Assembly: GCF_040869035.1 (NCBI RefSeq)
Contig: NZ_CP162100.1
Span: 1,612,001-1,676,000 of the forward strand
Direction: 5' to 3'
Length of the DNA stretch: 64,000 bases
Origin: Vibrio sp. NTOU-M3
GTDB lineage: Bacteria; Pseudomonadota; Gammaproteobacteria; Enterobacterales; Vibrionaceae
Both the position numbers and the translations under genes were made by a program. The number at the start of each line of letters is the position of its first letter. Within the stretch, counting starts at the first letter, position 1. The notes under the pieces are model-generated. The model had not been told where the DNA came from. It searched no databases and saw nothing but the letters and a program-made list of their open reading frames with translations. Below are positions 1 through 9,473 of this stretch, piece after piece.

Positions 1-722
1 TACCAGGTATGGAAGATGCGGATGATGCGACAGTACTGACCGTAAACGTACCTGCAGCAAAAGGAAAGCCACTACGTGCAGACCTAGAAGCAAAAATTGG
101 CCGTCGCGTTAAAATTGAAAATGACGCCAACTGCTTTGCTCTTTCTGAAGCGTGGGATGATGAGCTAAAAGACGAACAATCTGTCATGGGCCTGATTTTG
201 GGTACTGGCTTTGGTGGCGGCTTGGTTTATGAAGGTAAAGTTTTCTCAGGTCGTAACAACGTTGCTGGTGAGCTTGGTCACATGCGTCTACCTATCGATG
301 CGTGGTTCCATTTGGGCGAAAACGCGCCATTACTGGATTGTGGTTGTAGCAACAAAGGCTGTATTGATAATTACCTCTCAGGTCGTGGCTTTGAGTTGTT
401 GTACGAGCATTACTACGGTGAAAAGAAGAAAGCGATTGATATCATCAAAGCTAATGCAGAAGGTGAAGCTAAAGCGGTTGAGCATGTCGAACGTTTCATG
501 GAGTTGTTAGCCATTTGCTTTGCGAACATCTTCACTGCGAATGATCCACACGTTGTTGTGCTTGGTGGTGGTTTATCTAACTTCGAACTTATCTACGAAG
601 AAATGCCAAAACGCATTCCAAAACATCTACTTTCTGTCGCGAAAGCACCGAAGATCGTTAAAGCAAAACACGGTGATTCTGGTGGTGTTCGTGGTGCTGC
701 ATTCTTAAATATTAAAGACTAA
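1..722 (+). CDS. nagK: N-acetyl-D-glucosamine kinase, 3' part
   Basis: Phosphorylates GlcNAc to GlcNAc-6-phosphate in the cytoplasm with ATP, for amino-sugar salvage. The reading frame is open through the left window edge, so the N-terminal third (about 65 residues including the first ATP-binding loop) is missing. Visible ROK-family signs are the DANCFALSE segment, the [11 protein letters not shown] phosphate loop, the GHMRL substrate loop and the zinc site CGCSNKGC followed by IDNYLSGRG. The match to the E. coli NagK pattern is close along the whole visible length. It is followed by a strong hairpin terminator. Other ROK sugar kinases are the only alternative. Confidence 0.93.
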   Translation, partial: PGMEDADDATVLTVNVPAAKGKPLRADLEAKIGRRVKIENDANCFALSEAWDDELKDEQSVMGLILGTGFGGGLVYEGKVFSGRNNVAGELGHMRLPIDAWFHLGENAPLLDCGCSNKGCIDNYLSGRGFELLYEHYYGEKKKAIDIIKANAEGEAKAVEHVERFMELLAICFANIFTANDPHVVVLGGGLSNFELIYEEMPKRIPKHLLSVAKAPKIVKAKHGDSGGVRGAAFLNIKD

Positions 723-743
723 GATTGCATCGTACCGACAATA

Positions 744-773
744 AAAAGGGCTTGCATTCAGCAAGCCCTTTTT
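744..773. terminator. Bidirectional hairpin terminator after nagK
   Basis: Perfect 12-bp stem (744-755 with 761-772), 5-base loop, T run on the nagK strand and A run on its left side. It serves nagK and probably also the convergent small gene at 788-1048. Confidence 0.85.
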
Positions 774-787
774 GCGTTTCTTAGCGT

Positions 788-1048
788 CTATTTTTTACCA
801 ACGCCACGGTTTTCTTTTTGTTGTAACGTGATCTTACCGAAACCCAGTTTGTTGAAATGGTTGTCACGATAATTTCGAACCGCTTTTGTATCCGAAATGG
901 CTTCGATCTGCTGTTCCATCTTTAGAAAATCACTAATATCGATGCCTTCTGCATCCGCAACGGCTTCGTGGATATTACGAAACTGTTGGTAAGAAAAAGT
1001 TAGGGTCTTCTCAACACCTTTGTAGGTATAAATAATCGTACGAGCCAT
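788..1048 (-). CDS. Small conserved protein, DUF2960-like
   Basis: An 86-residue soluble protein with no signal peptide or membrane segment, beginning MARTIIYTYKGVEKTL. It resembles the small DUF2960 proteins of Vibrio and Shewanella; that assignment is from memory of the pattern and is tentative. The frame can be read three codons further to a GTG at 1057, but the ATG at 1048 has GTGAGA just before it, so that start is preferred. The function is unknown. It stands alone between two terminators, so it is probably monocistronic. Confidence 0.65.
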   Translation of the reverse strand: MARTIIYTYKGVEKTLTFSYQQFRNIHEAVADAEGIDISDFLKMEQQIEAISDTKAVRNYRDNHFNKLGFGKITLQQKENRGVGKK

Positions 1049-1063
1049 AATTCTCACTGTAAT

Positions 1064-1090
1064 AAAAAGGCCAGCATTGAGGTGCTGGCC
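1064..1090 (-). terminator. Terminator of the tup-mob-moe operon
   Basis: Perfect 8-bp stem GGCCAGCA/TGCTGGCC (1069-1076 with 1083-1090), 6-base loop, then five T on the minus strand. It lies 20 bp after the mobB-moeA stop. Confidence 0.85.
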
Positions 1091-1109
1091 ATGGTAATCC
1101 TCAATCGGG

Positions 1110-2891
1110 TTAGATTCTGCCTTGAAGTGGGATAATTGTCACGCTTTCGCCCACTTTTACTGTGTCGACTTCAGGAGATATTTCAATCAAGCAGTTCGCT
1201 TCACTCATCGAACGCAAGATGCCTGAACCTTGTTTACCCGTCGTTTTTACTGTTAATCGACCCATATTATCGAGTTGATAGATACCCCGGCTAAATTCGG
1301 TACGCCCCTGTCTTGAGCGTAGATTTTCTTCAGCAACGGCATTGACCTTTAACGGTTTCCAGTTTGTTTCACCTTGCATTTTTCGAAGTGCTGGTTCGAC
1401 AAAGTTAATAAAGGAAACCATAACTGCAACCGGATTGCCCGGTAGCCCAAAGAAAGGTTTACCATTGATCTGACCAAAGGCTAGGGGTCTTCCTGGGCGC
1501 ATATTGATACGCCAGAAATCAATTTGACCTAAGCGATCCAATGCAAGCTTAATGTAGTCAGCGTCACCCACAGAAACGCCGCCGGAAGTGATCACGACAT
1601 CAGCTTGAGTAGACGCATCCTCAAGCGCTTTCACCATCAATTCTTCATTATCTTCTAAGATACCAAAATCGAGGATCTCGCATCCTAGCTTTTCAAGTAA
1701 TCCAATAATGGTGAATCGGTTGGAGTCATAAATCGAATTCGGTTTTTGTTCACAACCAGGTGCTTGAACTTCATCTCCAGTCGAGAATACCGCTACTTTC
1801 AGTTGACGATAAACTTCAACGTCACCAAAACCAAGAGAAGCTAGCATCCCCATCTCTGGTGAGAAAAGGCGGCACCCAGAAGCAAAGACCGATTGGCCCA
1901 AAGCGAGATCTTCGCCAGCTTGGCGAACATTTTGACCTACTTTAATCGATGCCTCGCCAAAGGTGACAATGTCACCATCTTGCGAGGATTGCTCTCTCAT
2001 AATAACCGTGTCTGCAAATTCAGGCGTTGGCGCGCCCGTCATAATTTTAACGGCTTGGCCTTTCTGTAAAGGTTGATCGTATGCATGTCCGGCGAGCACT
2101 TCAGCAACTACCTGATATTCATTTCGTTCTAGGTCATCACCTCGTATAGCATACCCATCCATCGCTGAGTTGGTATATTGAGGCACATTAACAGGAGAGT
2201 GAATATCCGTTGCCAATACACGATTGTACAGGTGCTTTGTACTCACCGATTCAAGTTCAACCACTGAATCCACGAGAGAAAGAATTTTCTGTTGGCCTTG
2301 AGAGACAGATAAAAATGCAGGAGATAAGGTATCGCAACAAGCGCTTTCAGGCTTAACGCTGGCTTCTGGTTGAGCAAAGTGCTTCACATATTGCTGAACG
2401 AAAGTCGCGATTTCGTCGAGATCGTTAATGTGCAGTTGAGGCAATGAAGAATCTGCGACATGCGAATCGGCTGCGATCGCGATGATATTCTCATCATTCG
2501 GGTAAAGCCATGGTTTCCCAACAGCATCACGGTGTAATTCAATTTTAGGGAAGGCGATGTTTTTACAGCCTTCGACAAGGATAACGTCCAGCTTAGAAGC
2601 ATCAAATCGGCTCAACAAATATTCGAACTCAGATTCTGATTCAGGTGTTTCAGTCATTAAAGCGTAGCGATTTCGTGAAGAAATCAGCATTTGAGATGCA
2701 CCAGCTTTTCTGAGACGGTGACTATCTTTGCCCGGTTTATCAACATCAAAATTATGGTGAGCATGCTTTAACATACCAATGCGTAGGCCAGCAGCTGTTA
2801 ACTTCGGTAACAAGGCTTCCAACAGGGTGGTTTTTCCGGTACCAGAATAAGCGGCGAAGCCGAGAATTGGGAGGTTGATGATGTGTTTCAT
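1110..2891 (-). CDS. Bifunctional MobB/MoeA fusion
   Basis: Two molybdopterin proteins in one 593-residue chain. Residues 1-175 are MobB-like: P-loop [13 protein letters not shown], then LKHAHH and the LVEGCK segment, a GTP-binding adaptor helping to add the guanine dinucleotide. Residues about 190-593 are MoeA, which inserts molybdate or tungstate into adenylylated molybdopterin; signs are [24 protein letters not shown] and GLPGNPVA. The fusion is known in Vibrio. It is the last gene of the tup operon, overlaps mobA by 4 bp (ATGA) and is followed by a terminator. Placement behind a tungstate importer suggests it supplies the formate dehydrogenase encoded 20 kb away. Confidence 0.95.
   Translation of the reverse strand: MKHIINLPILGFAAYSGTGKTTLLEALLPKLTAAGLRIGMLKHAHHNFDVDKPGKDSHRLRKAGASQMLISSRNRYALMTETPESESEFEYLLSRFDASKLDVILVEGCKNIAFPKIELHRDAVGKPWLYPNDENIIAIAADSHVADSSLPQLHINDLDEIATFVQQYVKHFAQPEASVKPESACCDTLSPAFLSVSQGQQKILSLVDSVVELESVSTKHLYNRVLATDIHSPVNVPQYTNSAMDGYAIRGDDLERNEYQVVAEVLAGHAYDQPLQKGQAVKIMTGAPTPEFADTVIMREQSSQDGDIVTFGEASIKVGQNVRQAGEDLALGQSVFASGCRLFSPEMGMLASLGFGDVEVYRQLKVAVFSTGDEVQAPGCEQKPNSIYDSNRFTIIGLLEKLGCEILDFGILEDNEELMVKALEDASTQADVVITSGGVSVGDADYIKLALDRLGQIDFWRINMRPGRPLAFGQINGKPFFGLPGNPVAVMVSFINFVEPALRKMQGETNWKPLKVNAVAEENLRSRQGRTEFSRGIYQLDNMGRLTVKTTGKQGSGILRSMSEANCLIEISPEVDTVKVGESVTIIPLQGRI
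1963..1975. other. matS site (MatP binding), GTGACAATGTCAC
   Basis: Perfect match to the known matS consensus GTGACRNYGTCAC, inside mobB-moeA. It is one of five such sites in the window. Confidence 0.85.
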
Positions 2892-3475
2892 ACTTCTAAT
2901 GTTCCAAATTGGGCGAGTTCTTCTGGCGTGTTTAAATTAACAAAACACTCTGGGGTGTCACTGAAGTCAACGTAACTCGTTACACATTCTTTATAGAGCA
3001 AAATGATCTTTCTATCACCACGCTTAAGAAATGCTTCGAGTTTTGGGAGCACACGTTTGTGATATAAGGTGAAGACAGGCTGTTGATATTCACCATCATG
3101 AGCAACCAAGATATCGCTATTAGGCTTTACCTGTTCACAAAATCGAGAGACTAGGTTGTTACTTATCTGCGGGCTATCGCAAGGAACAAAGCCAACCCAG
3201 TCGGTCGGAGCGTTGAGCAATCCAGCATGGATGCCACCTAATGGCCCCGGGTAGTCTCGAAACTCGTCAGAAAAGACCGGAGCATATTGTTGGTACAATT
3301 CCTGATTTCGATTGGCATTAATCAGAATATTCTCTGTTTGAGGAGACAGTTTTGCTAAGACATGTTCAATAAGCGGGGTGTTGTTTAGTTCGATCAAACC
3401 TTTATCTTTTCCGCCCATTCTGCTGGCTTGCCCGCCAGCCAAAATAACCCAACTAGTTTGCGTTGGAAGTAGCAT
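2888..3475 (-). CDS. mobA: Molybdenum cofactor guanylyltransferase MobA
   Basis: Transfers GMP from GTP to Mo- or W-molybdopterin, giving the bis-MGD cofactor of DMSO-reductase-family enzymes such as formate dehydrogenase. It has 195 residues, normal for MobA. The nucleotide loop [16 protein letters not shown] is at residues 13-28, with [10 protein letters not shown] and the FVPCDSP metal site after it. It overlaps tupC upstream by 23 bp and mobB-moeA downstream by 4 bp, so translation is probably coupled. Confidence 0.95.
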   Translation of the reverse strand: MLLPTQTSWVILAGGQASRMGGKDKGLIELNNTPLIEHVLAKLSPQTENILINANRNQELYQQYAPVFSDEFRDYPGPLGGIHAGLLNAPTDWVGFVPCDSPQISNNLVSRFCEQVKPNSDILVAHDGEYQQPVFTLYHKRVLPKLEAFLKRGDRKIILLYKECVTSYVDFSDTPECFVNLNTPEELAQFGTLEV

Positions 3476-4166
3476 ACGTGTTCTCTTTTTTATCGCTTAT
3501 GATTTGTAACAGCGGAGACTCTACCAAAGTCATATCTTTTATCCACCATTGTTTGTGGCATAAATCGGTGAGCGCATTTTTCTGATGACTCGTGATTACG
3601 ATACTTGAGCCTCTAGCGAGTAAATCTTTAGCCATGATAACCAGTCGTTGAATCGATTCTTGATCCAATGACGCGCTTGGTTCATCCATCAATAAGATAG
3701 AAGGTTTAAGTATCCAAGCTCGAGCCATCGCTACACGTTGTTTCTCACCACCAGAAAGCACTGAGATATGTTCATCTGCCAGTGTTTCTAACCCTACCAT
3801 TCGCAACGCGGTAATAACTTGAACTCGCTTGTCTTTTGCAGAATCAGTTTGATAACGAATGCCGTAAACCACATTTTGATAAACGCTGCCATCAAAGAGG
3901 TAAGGGGACTGGTGTAGATACACGACATCTTTACGTCCACCTTTAGAAAAAAGGCGCTGGATCAGAGTGTCTGAAGGTGCAAAGACTTTGCCTGTTGATG
4001 GTTTTAGCAAGCCAGAAAGAATCTTGAGCAACGTAGTTTTGCCAACGCCATTGTCGCCTTTTAGATAGATGGCATCATTTGGGCCAATAGAGAGTTCCGG
4101 AATATGGAACAATACTCGTTCTTTAAAACGCATCGACAGTTGTTGTGCTGAAATTTTAATTGTCAT
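3453..4166 (-). CDS. tupC: Tungstate ABC transporter ATPase TupC
   Basis: Cytoplasmic ATPase that powers oxyanion import with TupB and TupA. The 237 residues hold Walker [10 protein letters not shown] (about 37-45), signature [14 protein letters not shown] and Walker [11 protein letters not shown]. There is no C-terminal molybdate-sensing domain such as ModC has, which fits the Tup type. Its gene is third in the tupA-tupB-tupC order and overlaps mobA. The substrate tungstate is inferred from the TupA and TupB neighbours; the ATPase alone would not show it. Confidence 0.9.
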   Translation of the reverse strand: MTIKISAQQLSMRFKERVLFHIPELSIGPNDAIYLKGDNGVGKTTLLKILSGLLKPSTGKVFAPSDTLIQRLFSKGGRKDVVYLHQSPYLFDGSVYQNVVYGIRYQTDSAKDKRVQVITALRMVGLETLADEHISVLSGGEKQRVAMARAWILKPSILLMDEPSASLDQESIQRLVIMAKDLLARGSSIVITSHQKNALTDLCHKQWWIKDMTLVESPLLQIISDKKENTYATSNAN

Positions 4167-4176
4167 AAAACACGCC

Positions 4177-4875
4177 TTACGCTCTCAAGTAACCTTTACC
4201 ACGCATGCTGGTAAGGAAAAAATTCAATAGAAGTGCCAACGTGAGCAACACAATGCCAAGAGCAACACCTTGGGCGAAAGCGCCTTTGTGGCTCTCCATT
4301 GCGATTGCGGTCGGAATGTTTCGGGTGACTCCCATAATGTTACCGCCAACCATCATTGAACAACCCACTTCGGTCACTATGCGCGAAAAAGCAGCGATCG
4401 TTGCGGCAAGTAAGGGGAACCGGGTTTCCCAAATCATGGTTAACGCAACGCGTGGCATTGAAACGCCCAATGTGATTGCGGTTTCCACCGCACGGCGATC
4501 GCTTGATTGTAGTGCGCCGTGCATCATCGACACTAAAACCGGAAAAGCAACAAGCATTTGGCCTAAGATCATCGCCTTTTGGGTAAATAGCATTTGCCAA
4601 TCACCTAATGGGCCAGAACGGGACAATAACATGTAGAGCAACAGGCCAATCACTACCGTGGGAATTGCTTGAAGGGTATTTACCAGTGACAGCAATAACC
4701 ATTTCCCTTTAAATTCGGTGTAAGCAAGGGTGAAGGAAAATAAAACAGCCGGAAGAAGCACTACTGAAATGGCAGACAAAGAGACGCTAAAGGAGACCGC
4801 AACGATCTCCCATAGCTCATTATCAAAACTCACCAATAGCGTGAGTGCTTCAAGTGTTGTTTGCCAAAGGCTCAT
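4177..4875 (-). CDS. tupB: Tungstate ABC transporter permease TupB
   Basis: Inner-membrane channel of the tungstate importer: 232 residues with five or six hydrophobic segments. The permease coupling loop is visible around residues 130-150 (EtaitLGVS-type, here AVETAITLGVSMPRVALTMI), followed by the segment with SRIVTEVGCSMMVGGN. It sits 6 bp after tupA and 10 bp before tupC in one operon. Length and motif agree with TupB/WtpB-type permeases. Confidence 0.9.
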   Translation of the reverse strand: MSLWQTTLEALTLLVSFDNELWEIVAVSFSVSLSAISVVLLPAVLFSFTLAYTEFKGKWLLLSLVNTLQAIPTVVIGLLLYMLLSRSGPLGDWQMLFTQKAMILGQMLVAFPVLVSMMHGALQSSDRRAVETAITLGVSMPRVALTMIWETRFPLLAATIAAFSRIVTEVGCSMMVGGNIMGVTRNIPTAIAMESHKGAFAQGVALGIVLLTLALLLNFFLTSMRGKGYLRA

Positions 4876-4881
4876 AGAGTG

Positions 4882-5700
4882 CTATTTCTCATTTGCATTG
4901 GCAACAAACAATTGTTTGCCATTCAACTTGAACTCATTGATCAATTTTTGCCCCTTCGGATTAACTAGCCAGTCGCTAAAGACTTTAGCGCCTTGATAAT
5001 TAATTGTTGGGTAGCGTTCAGGGTTAACAAGAATTACTTGATAAGGGTTGAATAGCTGTTTGTCGCCTTGGAATAGGATCTTTAAATCTAATTTATTATT
5101 GTACGCTAACCAAGTGCCTCGGTCTGTCATAGTGTAGCCTTGCATTTCTGACGCCATATTCAATGTTGGGCCCATGCCTTGACCGACACTACGGTAGCCA
5201 CCGAAATTCGGTTCAATTTTGCTTTGTTCCCAAATGCCTTTTTCTTTCTTGTGCGTTCCAGAATCATCCCCACGCGACACAAACGTCACGTTACTGTTCG
5301 CGATATTCTTGAATACTGTTGCAACATCTTTTTGGTTCGCAATTTTAGCCGGATCGGAATCAGGGCCTACAATAACAAAGTCATTGTACATCAGTTTACG
5401 AGGCAATACGCCGTAGCCATTATGAACAAAGGTTGCTTCAGCTTTAGGAGCGTGTGTCATCACAAGATCAACGTCACCGTTTTCACCCATTTTTAATGAC
5501 TTACCGGTACCAGCTGCAATGACATCCACTTTATATCCCGTGTCTTGCTCAAATTTAGGCAGTAGGTAGTCAAGTAATCCAGAATGATAAGTGCTGGTTG
5601 TGGTGGCTAAACGAATGTGTTCATTACCTTCTGCAGAACTTGCGGAGTAACTGATTAAAGCCAGTGACGCAGTAGCCAACGTTAAAGTCATTGATTTCAT
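4882..5700 (-). CDS. tupA: Tungstate-binding periplasmic protein TupA
   Basis: Periplasmic receptor that gives the importer its oxyanion specificity. The 272-residue precursor has an N-terminal signal peptide (about 1-22, ending SASSA), then LATTTSTYHSGLLDYLLPKF: the TTTS motif contacts the oxyanion in TupA proteins. Further signs are DLVMTHAPKAE, the SRGDDSGTHKKE segment and GYTMTDRGTW. It heads the operon tupABC-mobA-mobB/moeA. A near-consensus sigma-54 promoter lies about 60 bp before the start codon, with paired palindromes upstream of it. Confidence 0.93.
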   Translation of the reverse strand: MKSMTLTLATASLALISYSASSAEGNEHIRLATTTSTYHSGLLDYLLPKFEQDTGYKVDVIAAGTGKSLKMGENGDVDLVMTHAPKAEATFVHNGYGVLPRKLMYNDFVIVGPDSDPAKIANQKDVATVFKNIANSNVTFVSRGDDSGTHKKEKGIWEQSKIEPNFGGYRSVGQGMGPTLNMASEMQGYTMTDRGTWLAYNNKLDLKILFQGDKQLFNPYQVILVNPERYPTINYQGAKVFSDWLVNPKGQKLINEFKLNGKQLFVANANEK

Positions 5701-5770
5701 AATACGATGATTCCATTTTTATCATGTTAGCTCGTAATAATCCGAGCTTTATAAATCCGGATGAATATAT

Positions 5771-5787
5771 AGCAAGCAAAGTGCCAA
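5771..5787 (-). promoter_or_regulatory. Putative sigma-54 promoter of tupA
   Basis: Read leftward the element is TTGGCACTTTGCTTGCT: GG (complement of 5784-5785) and GC (complement of 5772-5773) are exactly 10 bases apart, and the flanks match consensus TGGCAC-N5-TTGCW. Transcription would begin near 5760, leaving a leader of about 60 nt before tupA. Confidence 0.75.
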
Positions 5788-5845
5788 GTTTTTCAGTTAT
5801 CTTTAAGTCATAAAATCAATGAGTTACAAACTCAATATTTGACGA

Positions 5846-5860
5846 GGGACAAAATGTCTC
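5846..5860. promoter_or_regulatory. Palindrome GGGACA-AAA-TGTCTC (candidate activator site)
   Basis: Inverted repeat with 6-bp arms (one mismatch) around 3 bases. Its centre is about 93 bp upstream of the predicted tupA transcription start and 80 bp before the activator gene. It shares a pattern with the sites at 5891 and 18613. Binding by the neighbouring regulator is inferred. Confidence 0.6.
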
Positions 5861-5890
5861 AACTTAATCCGGAGCAAGCTAGAGATTCTT

Positions 5891-5905
5891 GGTACACTCT
5901 GTCCC
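5891..5905. promoter_or_regulatory. Palindrome GGTACA-CTC-TGTCCC (candidate activator site)
   Basis: Second copy of the same 15-bp pattern, 45 bp centre to centre from the first and about 138 bp before the predicted tupA start. It lies 28 bp before the activator ATG, so it could also mediate autoregulation. Confidence 0.6.
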
Positions 5906-5932
5906 ATATATAACAAATAATGATTGAACAGT

Positions 5933-7387
5933 ATGTCTCCAACCTTTGACTCCGCGAAACAAAATCAATTTCAGGCTTTTTCTGTCCTAATTGTTGACGA
6001 TGAAGCTGGCATGCAGGCTATTTTAAAGAAAGCGCTCAGCAAATGGTTCTCGAAAGTCGATAGCGCTGGAAGTATCGAAGACGCTGAAATCCTACGCATC
6101 AAAAATCACTATGACTTGATTATTCTCGATATCAATTTGCCAGGACGTTCAGGTATCGAGTGGGAAGAAGCGTTTAATGACGAAGACAAGCGTGCTGACG
6201 TTATTTTTATGACCGGATACGCAGACTTAGAAACTGCGATCTCAGCATTGAAGCTAGGCGCTACAGACTTCATCTTAAAGCCTTTCAATCTCGAGCAGAT
6301 GTTGCAAGCCGTTCAACGATGCATGGATAAACGTTTGAATGAGCGCCATCAATATGCATTAAAACATGACTTCGAACGCCATATCACCACTGAAATTGTC
6401 GGTAGTTCAGAGAAAACAAAACAGCTCAAATTAATGATCAACCAATTTGCGCCTTCAAGAGCGTCCGTTCTTATTGAAGGTGAATCTGGAACAGGTAAGG
6501 AATTGGTGGCTCGTGGTGTGCATGAAGCGAGTCAGAGAAGTGGGCCGTTCGTGCCACTTAACTGTGGCGCGATTGCTCCAGAGCTATTGGAAAGTGAATT
6601 ATTTGGTCATACCTCAGGGGCGTTTACTGGCGCCAAGAAAAATCGCGAAGGCCTTTTTAGAGTCGCAAATGGTGGCACCTTATTTTTAGATGAAATCGGT
6701 GAGATGCCTCTAGCAATGCAATCATCATTACTAAGAGTGTTGGAGCAACGCACGATCCGGCCTGTGGGGAGTGAAAAAGAGATCAGTATTGATGTACGTG
6801 TAGTAGCAGCGACCAACCGTAACTTGAAAGACGAGGTGGAAAAAGGAAACTTCCGCGAGGACTTGTTCTATCGTCTCAACGTATTGAAGATAGATGTTTC
6901 ACCACTTCGAGAGCGTAAAAATGACTTAATTGAACTGGTGCCATTTTTCACCCGAATGCTCACCAAAGAGTTGGGGATGCCCGATTTAAAATGGGCACAT
7001 GAAGATATTGTGGCAATGAATGATTACGATTGGCCGGGCAATATTCGAGAATTAAAGAACTTAATTGAGCGTTGTATTTTATTGGGTAAACCGCCGGCTC
7101 ATTATTGGCGTGAACTACAAGGCGATATCCCACCAGCACACATTTCAATGACGGTCTCAAGCGGAGCCCAACTGCCGGATTTACCGGAAGGAAGCAGAAA
7201 AGACTTTGGTGATGGTTATCCAAACAGCTGGACGTTAAAAGAAGTTGAAAAATCGCACATTCAACAACTTGTCGAACACCATGATGGTAATAAGTCAGCG
7301 GCAGCTCGTGATCTTGGTGTCGCACGAAAAACGTTAGAACGTAAATACAAAGAGTGGGATTCAGAGGAGTCGGATCATGCCGACTGA
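5933..7387 (+). CDS. Sigma-54-dependent response regulator (NtrC family)
   Basis: Cytoplasmic activator of sigma-54 RNA polymerase, 484 residues. Receiver domain about 15-135 with IVDDE and phospho-acceptor Asp66 in ILDINLPG. AAA+ domain about 155-390 with Walker A GESGTGKE, an intact GAFTGA loop (229-234) for sigma-54 contact and Walker B GGTLFLDEIG. A Fis-type helix-turn-helix lies at the C-terminus (NKSAAARDLGVARKTLERK). The frame can start at a TTG at 5924, but the ATG at 5933 is more likely. Its stop overlaps the kinase gene by 11 bp. Sigma-54 promoters in front of tupA and the fdh genes, each with matching palindromes upstream in two cases, suggest it controls both. Confidence 0.95.
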   Translation: MSPTFDSAKQNQFQAFSVLIVDDEAGMQAILKKALSKWFSKVDSAGSIEDAEILRIKNHYDLIILDINLPGRSGIEWEEAFNDEDKRADVIFMTGYADLETAISALKLGATDFILKPFNLEQMLQAVQRCMDKRLNERHQYALKHDFERHITTEIVGSSEKTKQLKLMINQFAPSRASVLIEGESGTGKELVARGVHEASQRSGPFVPLNCGAIAPELLESELFGHTSGAFTGAKKNREGLFRVANGGTLFLDEIGEMPLAMQSSLLRVLEQRTIRPVGSEKEISIDVRVVAATNRNLKDEVEKGNFREDLFYRLNVLKIDVSPLRERKNDLIELVPFFTRMLTKELGMPDLKWAHEDIVAMNDYDWPGNIRELKNLIERCILLGKPPAHYWRELQGDIPPAHISMTVSSGAQLPDLPEGSRKDFGDGYPNSWTLKEVEKSHIQQLVEHHDGNKSAAARDLGVARKTLERKYKEWDSEESDHAD

Positions 7388-9404
7388 AAAGGGATTGATA
7401 CGTAAATGGCGTTACCGATTTAAAACCATGGTGCGTTATCGGTTGTTGTTTTTGACATCCGCTCCCATCTTTCTGACTTTACTTGCGCTGATTGGTATCA
7501 CGATATATTGGTCTGTTCATTACACTTGGCAAAGTGCATTGATCGATGTGTCTGAACGTCTTGGCGTAGCAAATAACAGCATTGAACTTTTACAGCAGAA
7601 ACAAGCCAATCATGTGCAGGCATTCTCTCAGTCGTATGATTTTCGGGTGAGAGTGAAGTCGGATAAGATCGATCCAGAATTTATCGCTTGGGTTTCTGAA
7701 CAGAAGCATCATTACAAACTTGATTTTCTAAAGTTTCATCGTGTCGATACCATTGAAGAAAAATTCAGGTTTATGGATCTAACCCATAAAGAATCATTTT
7801 TTGATGTACTTGATCCAAATGACCTCAATAGGTTGGATGCTGAACTGGCAAAAAAAGCCCAAATTCCAATTTTGAATAGTAATCGTGTGGAAGGTCGTGG
7901 ATTGATTAGTCGCACTGTCATTCCGGTTCGAAATGATGAGCATGAGCTCATCGGCTTTCTCGATGGCGGATTGTTGCTAAATAACAGCACTGTGCTTGTA
8001 GATCAGATCCGAGACCTCATCTATCCATCAACGCAAGATAGCTTGCGTCCAATCGGTACATTGACACTTTTTCTTGATGATCTTCGCGTCAGTACGAACG
8101 TACCGCTAGACAGTGAAGGGCGACTTGGCCGAGCGATCGGTACCCGTGTGTCGAGCGAAGTCAATCGTGCGGTTTTAGGTGAGGGCAAAGAGTGGGTCAA
8201 CCGAGCCTATGTTTATGACGCTTGGTATATCACGGCATATCAACCAATTCGTGATCAATACGATAATGTCATTGGTATGCTGTATACCGGTTATTTAATG
8301 TGGCCATTCCTTAAAGCGTATTTGACAAACATCGTTGAGATCAGTATCACCACCTTGGTTCTCTTATTGGTTTCAGGTGTGATGGTTTATCGTGGCTCAC
8401 GTGACTTGTTTAATCCAATTGAGCATATCTACCGCGTCGTCAAAATGATCCAGTTAGGTAAAGAAACGCGCATTGGTCCACTTGGCCTAGACGAAAAACA
8501 CGAGCTGGCCCAGCTAGCGAAACAGTTCGACAACATGTTGGATTTATTGCGGCAACGAAAAAATGAGTTGAAGTATGCGGCTGAAGAGCTAGAACAAAAA
8601 GTGAAGCAGCGTACTGCGAGTTTAGAAGAAAAAACTGCAGAACTGGAGCTGCATATTCAGCTACTCAACCAAACTCGAGATAAGTTGGTTGTGAACGAAA
8701 AACTCGCGGCGCTAGGTGAGTTAACAGCAGGTATCGCTCATGAAATCAATAACCCAACTGCAGTGATCCTAGGTAACGTGGAGTTAATGGAATTCGAATT
8801 AGGGGACGATTCTTCTCGAGTGAAAGATGAAATCCACGCAATTTTGGGCCAGATTGACCGTATCCGGAATATTACCCGAAGCCTTTTACAATATAGCCGC
8901 CAAGGTGGCGTGCAAGATGAAGTCACCTGGCAACACGTTAACCCAATCATCGAAGAAAGTATTACCTTGGTCAAAACAGGAGCAAAGAGACGCAACATCG
9001 AGTTTGTTTCTGAGCTTAACGCCCATACGCCCGTTGAATTTAATCGCCACCATCTTCTGCAAATTTTAGTTAACCTACAAATGAATGGAATCCATGCAAT
9101 GCAAGGGGCTGGCAGACTTACAATTCGCAGTGAAGACTGGGTAGAAGATGGCCTAGAAAAAGGCACGGTAATCCACGTAAAAGACGAGGGTTGCGGCATC
9201 AAGCCAGAGAACTTAAGCCGTATCTTCTCTCCATTTTATACGACAAAGCGTGAAGGAACTGGACTAGGGCTTTCTGTTTCTCAAAGTTTGCTTAGCCAAA
9301 CTGGCGGCGAGTTGGTCGCTGAGTCTGAGCTCGGAAAAGGCAGTCGCTTTAGTATTTATTTACCTAAGAAAGCGGAATTAGATGTGTTGGTTTCAACTAA
9401 ATAA
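7377..9404 (+). CDS. Membrane sensor histidine kinase, partner of the sigma-54 regulator
   Basis: 675 residues. A membrane segment at about 20-43, an extracytoplasmic sensor of about 270 residues (Cache-like by size and by its DGGLLLN and GMLYTGYLMWPF pieces), a second membrane segment near 322-345, then HAMP and a coiled coil. The kinase core has the H box AGIAHEINNPT with His455, an N box NLQMNGIHAMQ, G1 VKDEGCGI, F box FSPFYTTK and G2 GTGLGLSVS. It should phosphorylate Asp66 of the regulator with which it is translationally coupled. The signal is unknown; formate, tungstate or a respiratory cue are guesses from context. The layout resembles DctB-type kinases. Confidence 0.93.
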   Translation: MPTEKGLIRKWRYRFKTMVRYRLLFLTSAPIFLTLLALIGITIYWSVHYTWQSALIDVSERLGVANNSIELLQQKQANHVQAFSQSYDFRVRVKSDKIDPEFIAWVSEQKHHYKLDFLKFHRVDTIEEKFRFMDLTHKESFFDVLDPNDLNRLDAELAKKAQIPILNSNRVEGRGLISRTVIPVRNDEHELIGFLDGGLLLNNSTVLVDQIRDLIYPSTQDSLRPIGTLTLFLDDLRVSTNVPLDSEGRLGRAIGTRVSSEVNRAVLGEGKEWVNRAYVYDAWYITAYQPIRDQYDNVIGMLYTGYLMWPFLKAYLTNIVEISITTLVLLLVSGVMVYRGSRDLFNPIEHIYRVVKMIQLGKETRIGPLGLDEKHELAQLAKQFDNMLDLLRQRKNELKYAAEELEQKVKQRTASLEEKTAELELHIQLLNQTRDKLVVNEKLAALGELTAGIAHEINNPTAVILGNVELMEFELGDDSSRVKDEIHAILGQIDRIRNITRSLLQYSRQGGVQDEVTWQHVNPIIEESITLVKTGAKRRNIEFVSELNAHTPVEFNRHHLLQILVNLQMNGIHAMQGAGRLTIRSEDWVEDGLEKGTVIHVKDEGCGIKPENLSRIFSPFYTTKREGTGLGLSVSQSLLSQTGGELVAESELGKGSRFSIYLPKKAELDVLVSTK

Positions 9405-9443
9405 TTGCATAACTAAACAAGCCGCTAAGTAACATAACGTTGT

Positions 9444-9473
9444 AAAAAGGCCTCCATTTTGGAGGCCTTTTTA
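9444..9473. terminator. Bidirectional terminator between kinase and mscS-like gene
   Basis: 12-bp stem (9444-9455 with 9461-9472), 5-base loop, T run on both strands. It serves the converging genes that end at 9404 and 9474. Confidence 0.85.

Noticed and set aside
4205..4636. 143-codon plus-strand frame opposite tupB
   Set aside because: A shadow of tupB; composition and lack of a ribosome site do not support it.
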